Under the pieces are notes generated by a model. It had not been told where the DNA came from. It did no database searches and saw nothing but the letters and a program-made list of their open reading frames with translations. The position numbers and the translations under genes were made by a program. Below, one piece after another: positions 11,827 to 22,942 of a stretch of DNA of 64,000 bases (positions within the stretch are counted from its first letter, which is position 1; the number at the start of each line of letters is the position of its first letter). This DNA comes from Juglans regia (lineage: Eukaryota > Streptophyta > Magnoliopsida > Fagales > Juglandaceae). The stretch spans positions 29,638,333 to 29,702,332 of the forward strand of contig NC_049901.1 of the NCBI RefSeq assembly GCF_001411555.2, given 5' to 3'.

Positions 11827-13782
11827 ATCTTATTACAGGATCTGAAGGAGAATCGGAAATCGACCAATTGGAAACGGTCGACTAAGCGACGATGCGACAT
11901 AGGTGTTAGTACAGTAGTTACCTCAGATTACTACTTGTATTTGTGGAGTTCAATCTCCATCACTCTTTTGATCACAACCATTTTGGACTAGTGTTGTGAT
12001 ATCAGTTTTTGAGTATGTCATTATGTATGAAGTATGTTTTAAGTATTTGGGTTATTTCAGTTTGGTGCATAGTATTGCTGAAGAAAAAAAAATTATTATC
12101 CGCTGCGAATATTGCATTTTATTTGTCATGAACGGGGGCAAGTAACCTTGTGTTGCATGTCTCGACGCTTCAAATGTTCGTCCGATCCCAAGCGAAATTT
12201 TGGGGCGTCACAGGCAACACTATAGGAAAGAACACCAACGTCTAATGCATACATGTTGTATAAGAATTGTGACAGTTGTCGTAAATGTGAGGGATAGAGA
12301 TGTGCATGGAGTGGTGAATGTGGACTGTTGCAGTTTAAGGGGAATAAAAAAAAATAGAAAGGCTGTACTTAGCCAAGTATTTGTTTTACTATGAGTAAAA
12401 TAGGCCAGGCGGTGGGAACTTTGCTTGTTTCTGTACACATAGGGACGTGCATGGCAATTAGCATGCACTGAGTATTGTGGTGGCCTCATGTTCAAGCATA
12501 ACTCTCTCGTCCAACAATATCTTTCAATCATAAAGCCTAAAAAAAATTTATACATAAGCTAAAAAATATTTAATAGACTTGGCTGGACCTGGTATTACAC
12601 ACAGTGAGTGTGGCACACGAAGTATGGGAACCATAGTGAGTATGACACATACAACGCACTCACAGGTAGTGCAGATACCTGTGTTGTGATGTGGTAATCG
12701 GCATAGACACATGGCTCTAGGGGACTCACGCAGCACCCAAGTAGTTGAGTTTAATCAGTTAAAGAACAAGATTCCAAGTTTACGTTAATTCAAGTCTCAG
12801 ATCAAGTTCATGTAAAGTCAAGTCTCAGTTTAAGTCCAGTTCAGTTTAAGCAAGTCAAGTTCAGTTCACGCTTCAGTTTAAGTTATGTTAGTTATGTTAT
12901 GTTGTATATCAAGTTATGCTATGATTATTTATGAATTTGATTGTGTATTCATGCTTTTACTATCATGCATGCATCATTAACTTGTGTTGAGGTTTTCTAT
13001 TAACTTGCTAATATTTGTAGTTAAATCTTATTGTGGTAGTCCCAACTACCATTCCCCCCCCCCTCGAACGGTATATCTTGTTACAATACTTGAAGGAGAA
13101 CCAGTATTCAACCAATTGGAAATGGTCGACGGTGTGACGTCAATGTCATTATAGTAGTTAACTTAATTTACTACTTGTACCATGGAGTTGCATCTCCAAT
13201 ACTCTTTTGATCATAGCTATTTTGGACTAGCGTTATGATCTCAGTTGTTTAATATGACCTTTTGTTTGAAGTATGTTATAAGTATTTGAGATATTTTCAA
13301 TTTGGTGCATAGTATTGCTAAAGAAAAAAATATATCCATTGCGAATATTGCATAATGCTATATGCATGTTAGGAACACATCATCTTTAATTGTCATGAAT
13401 GGGGCCATGTAACCTTGTGTTGTATGTCTCGACGCTTCAGATGTCTGTTTGATCCCAAGCAAAATTTGGGGGCGTCACAGAACGAGTCTATAGATAACGT
13501 AGTTTCAACATAAGTTGTCCTACGGTCACCAACAGGTACTCATAGTGCATACGGGGAACTATGACGATATCATACGCTACGTTAATTCCATGATTTTATG
13601 AAAAACTAAGTTTTTACAATGAAAGTATAAGTATGGTCTCTGTAAGAAAATGTGCATAAAAAATCTATCTTCTTGAGAAATCTGAATAGGAGACAAATAT
13701 AGTTTTTCTACATTGCATGCATTTCATGTTTATCATTTTTCATGCATAGTCTATCTTTATGCACGTTATTTGTCTAACTTAC

Positions 13783-13842
13783 TGAGATTTCAAGTAAATC
13801 TCACCATTTGTGAACCTACTATCATTTCATTAGAAATGATAG
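13783..13842 (+). other. Paired 3' hairpins of LTR C1
   Basis: TGAGATTT/AAATCTCA (13,783-13,803) and CTATCATTTC/GAAATGATAG (13,819-13,842), both perfect. The second differs from the family A and B version at two paired positions, and complementarity is kept. Confidence 0.8.
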
Positions 13843-13846
13843 GAAA

Positions 13847-14793
13847 TTTCCTACTCTTTGCTTGGGGCCAATGCCAATGACTTGGGAAAGTGTTTTCTCC
13901 AACACTTGGCTTGTAGGTTGGTCCGAATATGGCTTGTAGTGTCATATCCTAGGTGTGTCTTGTGCTCTATGCTTTTGGTCTCTTTACTAATAACACTATC
14001 TAAATGTCATGTGTTATTTATGTTGGTGGCACCTTTTACTAGTCTAATTAACAAGGTAACATGGAGATGAGGTTTAGTTATGGTTGGACAAGTGTTGCCC
14101 GAAATGGACATGTGGTAACTAATATGGCCTTATGCGTGTGTGTGTCATTTCTTTTTCACATGCTTTTGTCTTGGATTTTAGTTACTAAGTAGGTTTAGGT
14201 GTTGTTCTAAGAAAGATATAATCATTTATGTTATTGTGACTAATACAAAGAGAAAATGAGGTTTGACCAAACATGACATGTGGAATAAGTCATGTTTTCA
14301 GTTTTTCCTTGGTTTAATCCCATCTAACTCTAATTTAATGTAGAGCTTAAGGATTACACAAATCAAGTGAAGTGCCTTGATAGAATTCTCTTCTATAGTG
14401 GACTTTGTGAGGGTAAAATTGGAAGTTTTTGAAATAAGAAGTCTAATGGAATCGGATGATGGGTTGGACTAGAAATGGATTTTGGGCCTTTGTGAGCATT
14501 CGGCCCATGTGGTTGGGCTTGGTTTGTAAACTTTGTTTGGGCTTAATGGAGCCTTGGGCCCTTCATGACCTAGACACTAAAGTTGAGCTTTTGGGCTCAA
14601 CCTATGTTTGAGTGGATTTCTAATCGGGCTATTTGTCTTGTCCAATCTTGGCTCTATTATTAAGGATGGGTTGTTACAGTTCACTTCACTCACATGGTTC
14701 TAGTCTTTATAATCTTTTGGGCTTAAATCCACCTAGGTCAAAACATAAATTAAGTCCTCACCTTAAGAACCTAGCTTGGGTCGGGATGTTACA
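13847..14793 (-). mobile_element. LTR-like fragment E (start of a minus-strand LTR)
   Basis: Read on the minus strand from 14,793 it begins TGTAACATCCCGACCC, the usual start of these plant LTRs. A second LTR-like start, TGTAACAACCCATCC, lies at 14,678. The rest is non-coding with several GGGCC/GGCCC motifs, as in the 5' part of C2. The distal end is missing where it meets C1 at about 13,846, and no target duplication can be paired. The small open frame at 13,858-14,070 has no recognisable domain. Confidence 0.5.
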
Positions 14794-14798
14794 CAGAC

Positions 14799-15059
14799 CC
14801 CGATAGCATACGTAATCCAACTTAACCTACGAGGAAAAAGCAGTACAAATCATTGATTGGAAGGAAAAAAAAATTGCAGAACCGCAAAACTCTATTGGTC
14901 AAAGTATTTTGGCAAAATTTTAATGTTTAGGAAGCGATTTGGGAGAAAGATGTTGATATGCGAGCCAAGTACCCACAGTTGTTTGGAACCCAATCTAGTC
15001 TTTTTTTGTTTTGGTCTTAGCTTAGTCAATGTTTTTGTATTCACTTATGAATAGGGTTG
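14799..15059 (+). pseudogene. Chromodomain end of a family B Ty3/Gypsy pol, broken
   Basis: C-terminal chromodomain, the part of chromoviral integrase thought to target insertion to marked chromatin. Across two frames it reads NLTYEEKAVQIIDWKEKK, then LLVKVFWQNFNV, then AIWEKDVDMRAKYPQLF, which parallels the domain at 48,610-48,800 in element A (LVKLLWNN, RTKYPHLF). A run of A at 14,865-14,873 carries the frameshift, and a TAG at 14,926-14,928 replaces a probable CAG. It stops at the target duplication TTTTG (15,060-15,064) of element A. Once the inversion described in the findings is undone, its continuation is the reverse complement of 39,656-39,283. Confidence 0.75.
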
Positions 15060-15370
15060 TTTTGTGTGACGCCCCGAGCCCCCGCTTGGGATTGAACGGT
15101 GACTGAAGCGTCGGAATATGTAACACAAGGCTGCATACCCCTCATACATGACGGTTAAGATGCAATGCACCTATTGATATCTAATATTATGCAGTAAATT
15201 GTAGCAAAAATTCTACTTAGGTCAAATAAACAAGACATATATCATGGTACTGAAGCACATAAATCCCAAAGTATAATTTTTCATAATAGTCATCAAAAGA
15301 CTTAATTGTTCCAAAAGAAATTTCCAAAACGTGGGACCATCATATCAAGTTTAATCAAAATAAGTCATTC

Positions 15371-15681
15371 TTTTTTTTATAGAAGAGCCGGAAACCACCT
15401 GTCCATTAGCGGCCCCGTCCCAATTTTATTAATCAACCTCACTTATGGCGGAGGAAAACCGTGGTAACAAAACTGACACTCAGGATACAGACCATCCCTT
15501 GTATCTAAACCAAAATCCAAAAACAAAATACAAATCCACCTAAAGCTACAGATCCAAACCAGCAAAACGAAAACTGGAAAACAAACCTGCATATACCAGC
15601 AAAAACAAGACCGAACCCTGAACCACTCAACCGCGAAACAGCTCCACACGAAACGAAAACCAGAACCAACACAAGACTCAT
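15371..15681 (-). other. LINE 3' UTR and tail
   Basis: Non-coding. The last ~90 bases (GGCGGAGG..., ATAAAATTGGGACGGGGCC, CCGGCTCTTC) correspond to 32,905-32,980 in the other LINE copy, although the RNase H proteins of the two are diverged. This fits a conserved 3' end recognised by the LINE reverse transcriptase. Confidence 0.75.
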
Positions 15682-18600
15682 CTATTTCTTCCGCCTAACA
15701 GAAGGAAGTCCCCATTTATCAACTCTAATCAAACCCCGTAACAGAGGAGAAACTTCACCCATGCTCTGCCATACCACATCACCATCAATTGCCCCCCTTT
15801 TAACTAACCAATCCGCAACCCCATTTCCTTCCCTATGAATGTGCATAAACCGTATATCCATATTAATGATCTGAAGTTGCAATTCCTCCCAAAAATCCTC
15901 CAAATACCAGCTACCACAGCGTTTATTATCTAACCATGCCAGAACCACTTTAGAGTCCATTTCAACATCTACTGCAATAAAATTCAAATTCTTACAATGT
16001 TTGACACCCTCCACTAGAGCTCTCAACTCGGCATAATTACTGGTACCCTAACCAATGTTCTTTGAAAATGCTAACAACAGATTACCATGCATATCCCGGA
16101 TCACACCTCCTGCCCCTGCCACACCTGGATTCCCAAGACTACTTCCATCCGTGTTAAGCTTCACACGACCTTGTTCCGGCTTAGACCAAGCTATGTAATC
16201 AATCTTTTGTTGTTTGATTGGAACTTGCTGTAAATTAAAACAATTAAGAATGTAAAGGTCAATCGGATTAAATTTCTTAGGCTTTGAAAGCCCTTGACAG
16301 ATAACGCCCACCCACTGTTTGATAGATTGCCACACAACATGACCAGATTCAATCTTCCCTTCCATACGGGCTTTACATCTCCTAGTCCAAAGCCTCCACG
16401 AGATCACTGTAGGTAATACACCCAAAATGACACCAGATTGAGAGGCATTAGAAGCTCTCCTAAACCAACTAAGACATGTTTCATACCAGTTCCTTCCAAT
16501 AGGTAGCCCAAGCATAACTCCAATTTTTTTCCAGACTTCGGCAGCCTCTTCACCAGCAAATAAAACATGATTTAAGTCTTCATATTGTCCTTGAATACAA
16601 CAGTTACATCTCGAGACTAAAGGAATACCAATTCTCCGAATTTTATCATCCACTGCTAAAGCTCCATGCCAAGCCTTCCACATAAATACCGAAATTTTTT
16701 TTGGAAGAATGCTATTCCAAATCCACTTATTCCCCTCAAAATTCTGACCTCTAACACGAACACAATCCCAAGCTGATTTTGTTGAAAACTTTCCACTTTC
16801 ACTAGTAGTCCAGATTAACAAATCACTGCCTTCTTTACAATTTGCAAAAACCTCTAATACCCTCTCTGCAGCTTCAGACCCGACAAGCCTCTCTAACCGA
16901 GCCATATCCCATCCTCTATCCAATATACAATCTTTTATCTTCAAAAGAGGTTGCTCACTTACCAAAACATTATCAGCAAGAGGCCCCTGATCCAACCATT
17001 TATCATACCAAAAAAATACATTACCTTCTCGAATTTTTCATTTAGAATTGCTCAAAACTGTAGGAATGTTTCTAACAATCATCTGCCAAAAACTTGTCCC
17101 CTTTTTAGAGTCCAACAACATCAAAGGTTTATTTCCCATATATTTTGAATGAAAAAAATTTGTCCAAAGAGAGTCTTCATGCATCAATTTCCAGGCAAGC
17201 TTTAAATGAAGAGCCTTTTGCATATCATCAAACGATCTAATACCCAAACCTCCTTCTTCTATTGGCATACAAATATTCCTCCAAGCAACCCATTTTTTCT
17301 TACCCTTTCCATCCCTTTCTCCCCAAAAGAAATCACTCATTAACCGATTTAATGATGAAATAATTAACTTTGGAACTTGTAAAACTGCTAGTTGATGTAA
17401 CGTCATACTAGCCAAAACATGCCTCAATAAAATCACTCGACCCCCCGCTGAAAGTAATTTCATTTTCCAACCACTAATTTTTCTTTTAGCCTTGTTCTCC
17501 AACTCTTCCAAATCACCAATTTTCATTCTACCCGAAACAATAGGCACCCCCAAATATTTGAAAGGAAACTTACCTTCCGAAAATCCTGTCAATCGTTTAA
17601 GATTCCTTCTTCTAGCCATCGAAAGTTTTTTGGAGAAATACATAGCAGTTTTCTCTTTATTAATCAATTGACCAGACCACTTCTCATATGTATTCAAAAT
17701 ATTTAGTAGACACCGAATTGATCGACAACCACCATTAGTGAATATGACCTCATCATCCGCATACATTAGATGAGATACTAAAATCGTACCTCTAGGTTGA
17801 GAAAAATGTCCAAAACTTTTTTCTTCCACCTTTTGTTTTATAAGACGAGACAGAACCTCCTGTAAAATAATAAACAAATAAGGCGACAAAGGATCACCTT
17901 GCCTCAATCCTCTACCACCTTTAAAAAAACCTTTTGTAGTACCATTCATTAATATCGAGTACCAAGGCGTAGTAATACACTCCTTAATAAGACCACAAAC
18001 AGCAGGAGAAAACCCAAAAGATTGAAGTACCTTCAATAGAAAATCCCACTCAACACGATCATAAGCCTTGGCCATATCAAGCTTCAATACCACGTTACCC
18101 CCATGAATTTTTTTATTAATAGAATGGACCATTTCTTGTGTTAGACTAATGTTCTCAAAAATACTTCTTCCAGGAATAAACGCACCTTGTTCAACAGAAA
18201 TAATTTTAGGAAGCAAAACAGCCAAACGGTTTACAAGCACCTTAGAGCAAATTTTATAAAACACCGAACAAAGACTTATTGGTCTAAATTTATCAAACCC
18301 ATTAGGCTTATCCATCTTAGGAATTAAGACCACATAAGACAACGTATAAAATCTCGACCATTTACCACCTCTAAAAAACTCTTCCACCGCTGCCATAATA
18401 TCCATCTTAATAATATCCCAGACACTCTTAAAAAAACCCGAACCAAAACCATCCGGCCCTGGCGCACTATTAGAAGGAATGGAATCCAGAGCATTTTTCA
18501 CTTCATTAATCGAAGGAATAGCCCCAATAATCTCATTATCCTCCAAAGAAATAACAGCCGAAATAATATGAGATAAATCCGGTAAACTATCATGACTTTC

Positions 18601-19809
18601 AGTTTGTAAAAAATTTGAAAAATAAATGACAGCACTTAAATGGATCTCCTCAGGAGATCCCAAATAAGTTCCATCTTGTAGTCTCATGTCCGAGACTCTT
18701 TGTTTCCGTTTAAAAGACAAAATCGCATGAAAGAAAGATGAATTTTGGTCCCCTTCCGCCCGCCATTTAATTTTAGCCAATTGAGCCAATCTAATTTCTT
18801 CCCGTCTACGCCAACTAGCTAGCTCCATATTTTTACTCACAAGATCCTGATCAATCGCCGGATTCCAATGCTGTTGTAGTTCAGATTCCAATTCCTCAAT
18901 TTTATTTTCTAACCCCTGAATATGAGCTTCGGTTCTACCAAAAATACACTTATTCCATTCACGTAAAGAACCTCTTAATTTTTTAAGCTTAAAAGCCAAC
19001 TTCAGAAGACCAAAACCACCCACCTCCTCTATCCAAATTCTACCCACAAACTGATGAAAATCTGGATGCTCTATCCACATCTGCTGAAACCGAAATGGAG
19101 AATGTCCATACTTAAAAAGATCAGACTGAAATTGAATAAACATAGGTGAATGATCAGAAGTTGATCTCGATAAATAACAATTATTCATATTTGGAAATCT
19201 AGTCAAGCAACTGGCATTAACTAAACCTCTATCCAATTTTGCCCAACTACGTGCTAACCCTCTTTGGCCATTACACCAAGAAAATCTTCTTCCCGACGAC
19301 TTCATGTCCATTAAACCACAATTATCAATCCAGTTATTAAAATCCTCCATAGCCATTCTAGGACGTGGTCTACCACCTCTACGCTTCGAGTCTTCCCTTA
19401 TAATATTAAAATCCCCTATAACAATACAAGGTTCATTACCTATTAGTTGACCATTGAGGGACTCCCACAATTCTCTCCTCTCACCCAAATTACATTTTGC
19501 ATAAACAAAACAACAAATGACAGCGTTATTTCCCACTCCAACATGAATTAAAATATATTGTTCTTTGCAAATAATCGGCTGAACTGAAATATCATCATGC
19601 CAAAACACCCAAATCTTACCAGACTCCCCATCATTTATAATAAACTTATCCATATGAAGAAACCGAGCGACCTCTTGCACCTTATCCGATGAAGCAAAAG
19701 GTTCCATTAATGCAACAATTTTTGGGTTTAATTTCCGAACCAAACTTTTTAAACGACCTCTAGAAGTTCCAAATCCTCTAATATTCCATGATAAAATTGG
19801 ACCAATCAT
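15682..19809 (-). pseudogene. LINE ORF2: endonuclease, reverse transcriptase, RNase H; two in-frame stops
   Basis: This is the retrotransposition enzyme of the LINE, 1,375 codons in one frame. Residues 1-230 are an apurinic-type endonuclease (SWNIRG, ALMEP, GDFNIIRED at about 130, SDHSPM at about 218). The reverse transcriptase spans about 440-720, with QGDPLSPYLF and the catalytic YADD at about 682. A zinc-binding RT-associated region lies near 990-1,080. An RNase H domain follows at about 1,215-1,340 with Asp in LNTDGSS, Glu in YAELRA, and Asp in EMDSK and VADW, so all four catalytic residues are present. There are no frameshifts. Only TGA at 17,038-17,040 (probably TGG) and TAG at 16,048-16,050 (probably CAG) interrupt it. 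The ATG at 19,807-19,809 overlaps the ORF1 stop as ATGA, a usual arrangement for termination-reinitiation. Confidence 0.95.
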
Positions 19810-21221
19810 AAAGAAAATTTATTTGGCCGAGAACTTACCCGATTCGAACTTCGAACTTTTTGAAATATTTTCCTCGTTCCTTTTCGCTTAACATCCGCAC
19901 CCTCGTTATCTGAAGCATAGTCTTTTTGTTTCGAGAAATGTTCCACGTTTAGCTCCGTATCTGGTTTAGAAACCGTATCCTCCATACATTTAGTATTCTC
20001 CTCAGGTATTTTTCCTAGCTCCGAATCAGAAACTATTGGCTCTAATTCCTTTTCAAAAATCAAATTACTATCCAGATTTTCTGTATTAACAACCCCAGCA
20101 AACCTCTCTTCCGTCGACCCCTCCCCTGCCAGCTGTACTAATTCATTCATTTTTAATCCCTCTGTTTCTTCATCTTCTATCTCCTCTACATGATAATCCT
20201 TACCAGATAATTCATTTTCTTCAATCAACCTAACATCCATTTCTTGACCCTCCAACTTATCCAGAGGTTCCCCCTCCTTATCACCCATTTCCTGTTGATG
20301 ATCTTGAGCACCACAATCCCGAGTTTGATCCTGCGACAATACTATTTTTTCCGTATCTCCTTGAGCCAATCCTACTTCCATCATCACTCCCTTGCCTTTA
20401 TCCAACTCAACATTATTTTCCTCTTGTATCTCTGTTTTTTTTTCTTCAGAATCTTTTACATTCTTTCGTATCCAAATCTTTTCTCCATCTCTCCGATTAT
20501 GTAATTTACAGGTACGAGCATTGTGCCCTTGAATTTTACAATGAGTACAAAACGCTGGAAGCGTCTCATAAATGATTTCTTGCTTGTGTCCCGATCCAGG
20601 CATCCCAATCCAAAAATAAGAAATTGGTTCTTTTGATGCATCCATCTCCAAACATAAACGAGCTCCATCCATGCGAGTTGCACATTTGGTTGTATTATCT
20701 CTTCTAATGAATTTACCAATCGGAGTAGTGAAAATCTTTAGAAAAGATTCATGATAGAAATTTGGAGGAAGCCCCGGCAGCACAATCCAAACTGGGACCA
20801 AAGACGGTTCCTCATCTTCATTAAACTCTGGATTCCAGTGAAAAACACGATACTGATTCCCATTTACTTCACAAGATTCACGAGAAATTGCTTTGAAGAA
20901 ATCTTGCTCATTGGTCATTCGAATGAAAACATTTCTTGATCTCCGCATTGCTGTAACCATCGGCATGCAAGATAATCCCCAGCGGAGATGTATAAACGAC
21001 CGAATCACATCCAATTAAGGTCTCTGTCTTATAAACTTCAGCACAATAGAGAACCGAAAAGGTTCCGCAGATCGAGCAATTTCCTCCTTGGTGAACTGAA
21101 AACACATTTCTCCATCCACGTACTTTGGCCCACGATGAGGTACCAATAATTCTGGAAGTGGTTGCGGAACCACAGATACCAGATCAGCAAAAGAACGACG
21201 ACCAGAATCCTTGGCCGCCAT
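19806..21221 (-). pseudogene. LINE ORF1: DUF4283 and CCHC zinc knuckle; one in-frame stop
   Basis: RNA-binding chaperone-like protein that packages LINE RNA, 471 codons. It starts at MAAKDSGRR (21,221). Residues 20-190 are a DUF4283-type domain (FRFSIVLKF, SFIHLRWGL, PSLVPVWIVLPGLPPNFYHE). The zinc knuckle CTHCKIQGHNARTC (CX2CX4HX4C) lies at about 234-247. The C-terminal half is acidic (many E and D) and ends in a basic tail. The single defect is a TAA at 21,015-21,017, codon 69; reading continues in frame on both sides. Its TGA stop shares the ATGA with ORF2. Confidence 0.93.
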
Positions 21222-21668
21222 GGCCCCCTTCGGGAGACCCGAAGCCTATCTCTCGTCAACTTCGTCATCAAAAGGGTCCCATAACATAAGTCCTTTAGTG
21301 AGGCCGATCCTACTTGGCCTTGTCCTGATTCATAATCCTCCTCAATTGCTAAAAAACAAAAACGGCAACACCTTAGTGATGAATTGGTCAGCAGCTTCCA
21401 TCCTTTCCAAAACAGACGGCTCTTTAAAGACCTCGCGTCTTTTTGAAGTCTCCTTAGGAATCTGGGGAGTTGGTCTCTTGCGTTTCCCCATGACTATCCT
21501 CTTGGGTTTCTGTCACAACTTCTACCATTCTGAGTAGGGGAATGGTAGTGGAAATTACAACGGTGAGATTTCGAGAAATGTCAATAAGTAAACAAATAAT
21601 ATGTAATAGATATCGTAAGCATATTTAAGCAAAGTCAAAATGAATGCATGGACATGAAACTTATGCAT

Positions 21669-21857
21669 TAGTCTTTCTAGCATTAGATCAATAAAAGGAA
21701 AGGGAAAATGGTCTTTCCGAGTTGCATCATTCAGCCTTCGATAGTTTATGCATACTTGCCATCCCGTAACCGTTCTCGTCGGTATGAGTTCGTTGTTGTC
21801 ATCTTGATCAATGTTATCCGTCATTTCTTTGGGACAACTTCCACTAGACTTACCCAT
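21669..21857 (-). pseudogene. Athila reverse transcriptase, N-terminal piece
   Basis: GWQVCINYRRLNDATRKDHF, then PFPFIDLMLERL, is the first conserved block of Ty3/Gypsy reverse transcriptase (the VCIDYRKLN-type motif). After ERL the reading runs into family A LTR sequence, so codons below 21,669 are not RT. The catalytic DD block is absent here and lies at 54,140-54,170. Confidence 0.9.
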
Positions 21858-22018
21858 GCACTATCTGAGATTGGATAAATGATCTCGGCATCTAAAAGCT
21901 TCAATACTTCTTTAAGCACGACTTCTTGCATCGATGGATTCAATCTCCTTTGGGGTTGGATGATCGAGTTAAAATTATCCTCCATTAGAATCTTGTGCAT
22001 GCAAATTGAAGGACTAAT

Positions 22019-22915
22019 TCATTTGATATCCAAGATGGTCCAACCCAAGGCCATCTTATTTTCCCGCAAGACTCTTAGCAACTTTTCTTCTTCTACAACA
22101 CTTAAGGAACTGTTAATAATAATTGAAAAAGTAGAGTCCTGGCCTAAGAAAGCATACCTTAAAGTTGATGGAAGCTGTTTGAGTTCAGGCTTTGGTGGTT
22201 CCTTACTTGGAGATGGGTTTAGCTCTTCCACTTTCGATTTTATTGAAGGAGGAAAGGATGGTGTAGCCTCCAAGTATCTCTCACACTCCCTAACCTCTTC
22301 ATCTTCGAATTCAATAGATGTAGAATGAGTAAGAAGACATACCTCAAGTGAGAGCTTTGGAAATTCAGCTCCATAAGTCTCATCGGTCATGATCACGTCT
22401 AGGTCGCTTATTTGAAAACAAGAAGGTACCTCGGAAGGGAATTCCATATATTTAAATACGTCAAAAGTGACCAGCTCCTCATTGACCCTCAAAATGAGTT
22501 TTCCTTGCTAGACATCAATTAAAGTTCTCCCCGTCGCAAGGAAAGGTTGGCCCAGTATCAAAGGGATCTCCTCGTCCTCTTCCATATTGAGTACAATGAA
22601 GTTGGTTGGGAAGATGAACTTATCAACTTTCACCAGTACGTCCTCAATGAGTCCTCTCGGGTATTTAATAAATCTGCCTGCCAACTGTAGAGAGATAGTG
22701 GACAGCTTTGCTTCTACAAGACCTAGTTTCCTGAAAATAGAGAGAGGCATTAGATTAATACTTGCCCCTAAGCCACATAAAACTTTATCAAAATAAGAAT
22801 TTCCTATAGTGCAAGGGATCGTGAAACTCCCCTGATCTTTCAACTTAGGCTGTAGCTTCTTTTGTAAAATTGTACTGCTCTCCTCGGTCAGCATTATAGT
22901 CTCATGCTCCTCCAA
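22019..22915 (-). pseudogene. Athila aspartic protease and spacer
   Basis: Retropepsin-like protease that would mature Gag-Pol. Motifs are GSFTIPCTIGNSYFDKVLC, then ASINLMPLSIFRKLGL, and the C-terminal IPLILGQPFLATG. The catalytic triplet, normally D-L-G or D-S-G, reads GLG here, so the active aspartate is lost. The TAG at 22,508-22,510 probably replaces CAG. The downstream spacer, in the same frame, includes SSLSVVEEEKLLRVLRENK and leads into reverse transcriptase. Confidence 0.88.
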
Positions 22916-22942
22916 CTTCCGCTTGTTTGATAATTTATCCTT

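Larger units (their letters stand above)
7888..12212 (+). mobile_element. Solo LTR B2 (family B), 4,325 bp, complete
   Basis: Starts TGTAACAGCCCGCTAG, ends GGGGCGTCACA, with the perfect target duplication GGCAA at 7,883-7,887 and 12,213-12,217, and sits inside LTR D. In order it holds a 5' part rich in AAACCCTAA motifs, a splice-donor-like dyad (10,385-10,405), a CATG-rich degenerate repeat (10,451-10,880), the conserved two-hairpin module (10,915-11,008), a CCACA/TGTGG hairpin array (11,094-11,210), a second CATG-rich block (11,350-11,690), two further hairpins (11,768-11,826) and a terminal segment shared with families A and C. No protein domain is encoded; apparent long reading frames in the CATG-rich parts are compositional. 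Confidence 0.95.
5498..12599 (-). mobile_element. Solo LTR D, split by solo LTR B2
   Basis: On the minus strand it runs from TGTAATACCAGGTCC (at 12,599) to GGGACGTTATA (at 5,498, apparently a decayed GTTACA end). Flanks CACAA (5,493-5,497) and CACAG (12,600-12,604) match at 4 of 5 bases, and B1 aligns continuously with B2 across the site once D is removed. Without B2 the LTR is about 2.77 kb. It has no coding sequence. The minus strand carries a GGGTGCACC-containing segment near 6,235 and an (AG)n tract. The terminal GGATGGG-CGTTA motif is shared with LTR F at 61,551. Confidence 0.8.
2111..13479 (+). mobile_element. Solo LTR B1 (family B), split by solo LTR D
   Basis: It starts TGTAACAACTCGCTAG and ends GGGGGCGTCACA, with the perfect 5-bp target duplication GAACG at 2,106-2,110 and 13,480-13,484. 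Removing D (5,498-12,599 plus one duplication copy) leaves about 4.26 kb that aligns end to end with B2 and B3. No internal retrotransposon sequence is present, so it is a solo LTR left by LTR-LTR recombination. It is the most diverged family B copy: its last hairpin has a run of 12 C in the loop and mismatched arms (13,049-13,075), and it has fewer telobox motifs than B2. Confidence 0.9.
1335..13846 (+). mobile_element. Family C LTR fragment (C1), outermost host of the nest
   Basis: Bases 1,335-1,893, 2,084-2,110 and 13,480-13,846 together match the intact family C solo LTR at 57,636-60,981. Shared parts are the TAAGTT/AACTTA dyad near 1,502-1,525, the GACTAGGATGGGG module at 1,690, AATGCATTGAGAACG at the B1 insertion point, and the two hairpins at 13,783-13,803 and 13,819-13,842. 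The left end is cut by the Gypsy insertion at 1,334. The right end stops just after the last hairpin, where LTR-like fragment E begins. It holds a MITE and the B1/D/B2 stack. Confidence 0.8.
15371..21263 (-). mobile_element. Nearly intact L1-type LINE
   Basis: A non-LTR retrotransposon of about 5.9 kb with ORF1 and ORF2, a 3' UTR of about 310 bases and a short A tail (T8 at 15,371-15,378). Flanks GTCATTC (15,364-15,370) and GTCATC (21,264-21,269) are a probable short target duplication, and removing the LINE restores the family A LTR. The 5' UTR is only about 40 bases. The last bases of the 3' UTR (ending CCGGCTCTTC plus A tail) match those of the truncated LINE ending at 32,995. Confidence 0.9.
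15065..21668 (-). mobile_element. Distal part of family A 3' LTR, split by a LINE
   Basis: Bases 15,065-15,370 and about 21,264-21,668 are the reverse complement of the last ~710 bases of the family A 5' LTR (about 43,370-44,080). They include the terminal CGCTTCAGTCACCGTTCAAT...GGGGCGTCACA and the hairpin CTACCATTC/GAATGGTAG at 21,522-21,548. The flank TTTTG (15,060-15,064) is the complement of CAAAA at 39,652-39,656 beside the 5' LTR. At 21,668 the LTR breaks off inside Athila reverse transcriptase. The missing proximal part of this LTR ends at 53,937. Confidence 0.9.
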
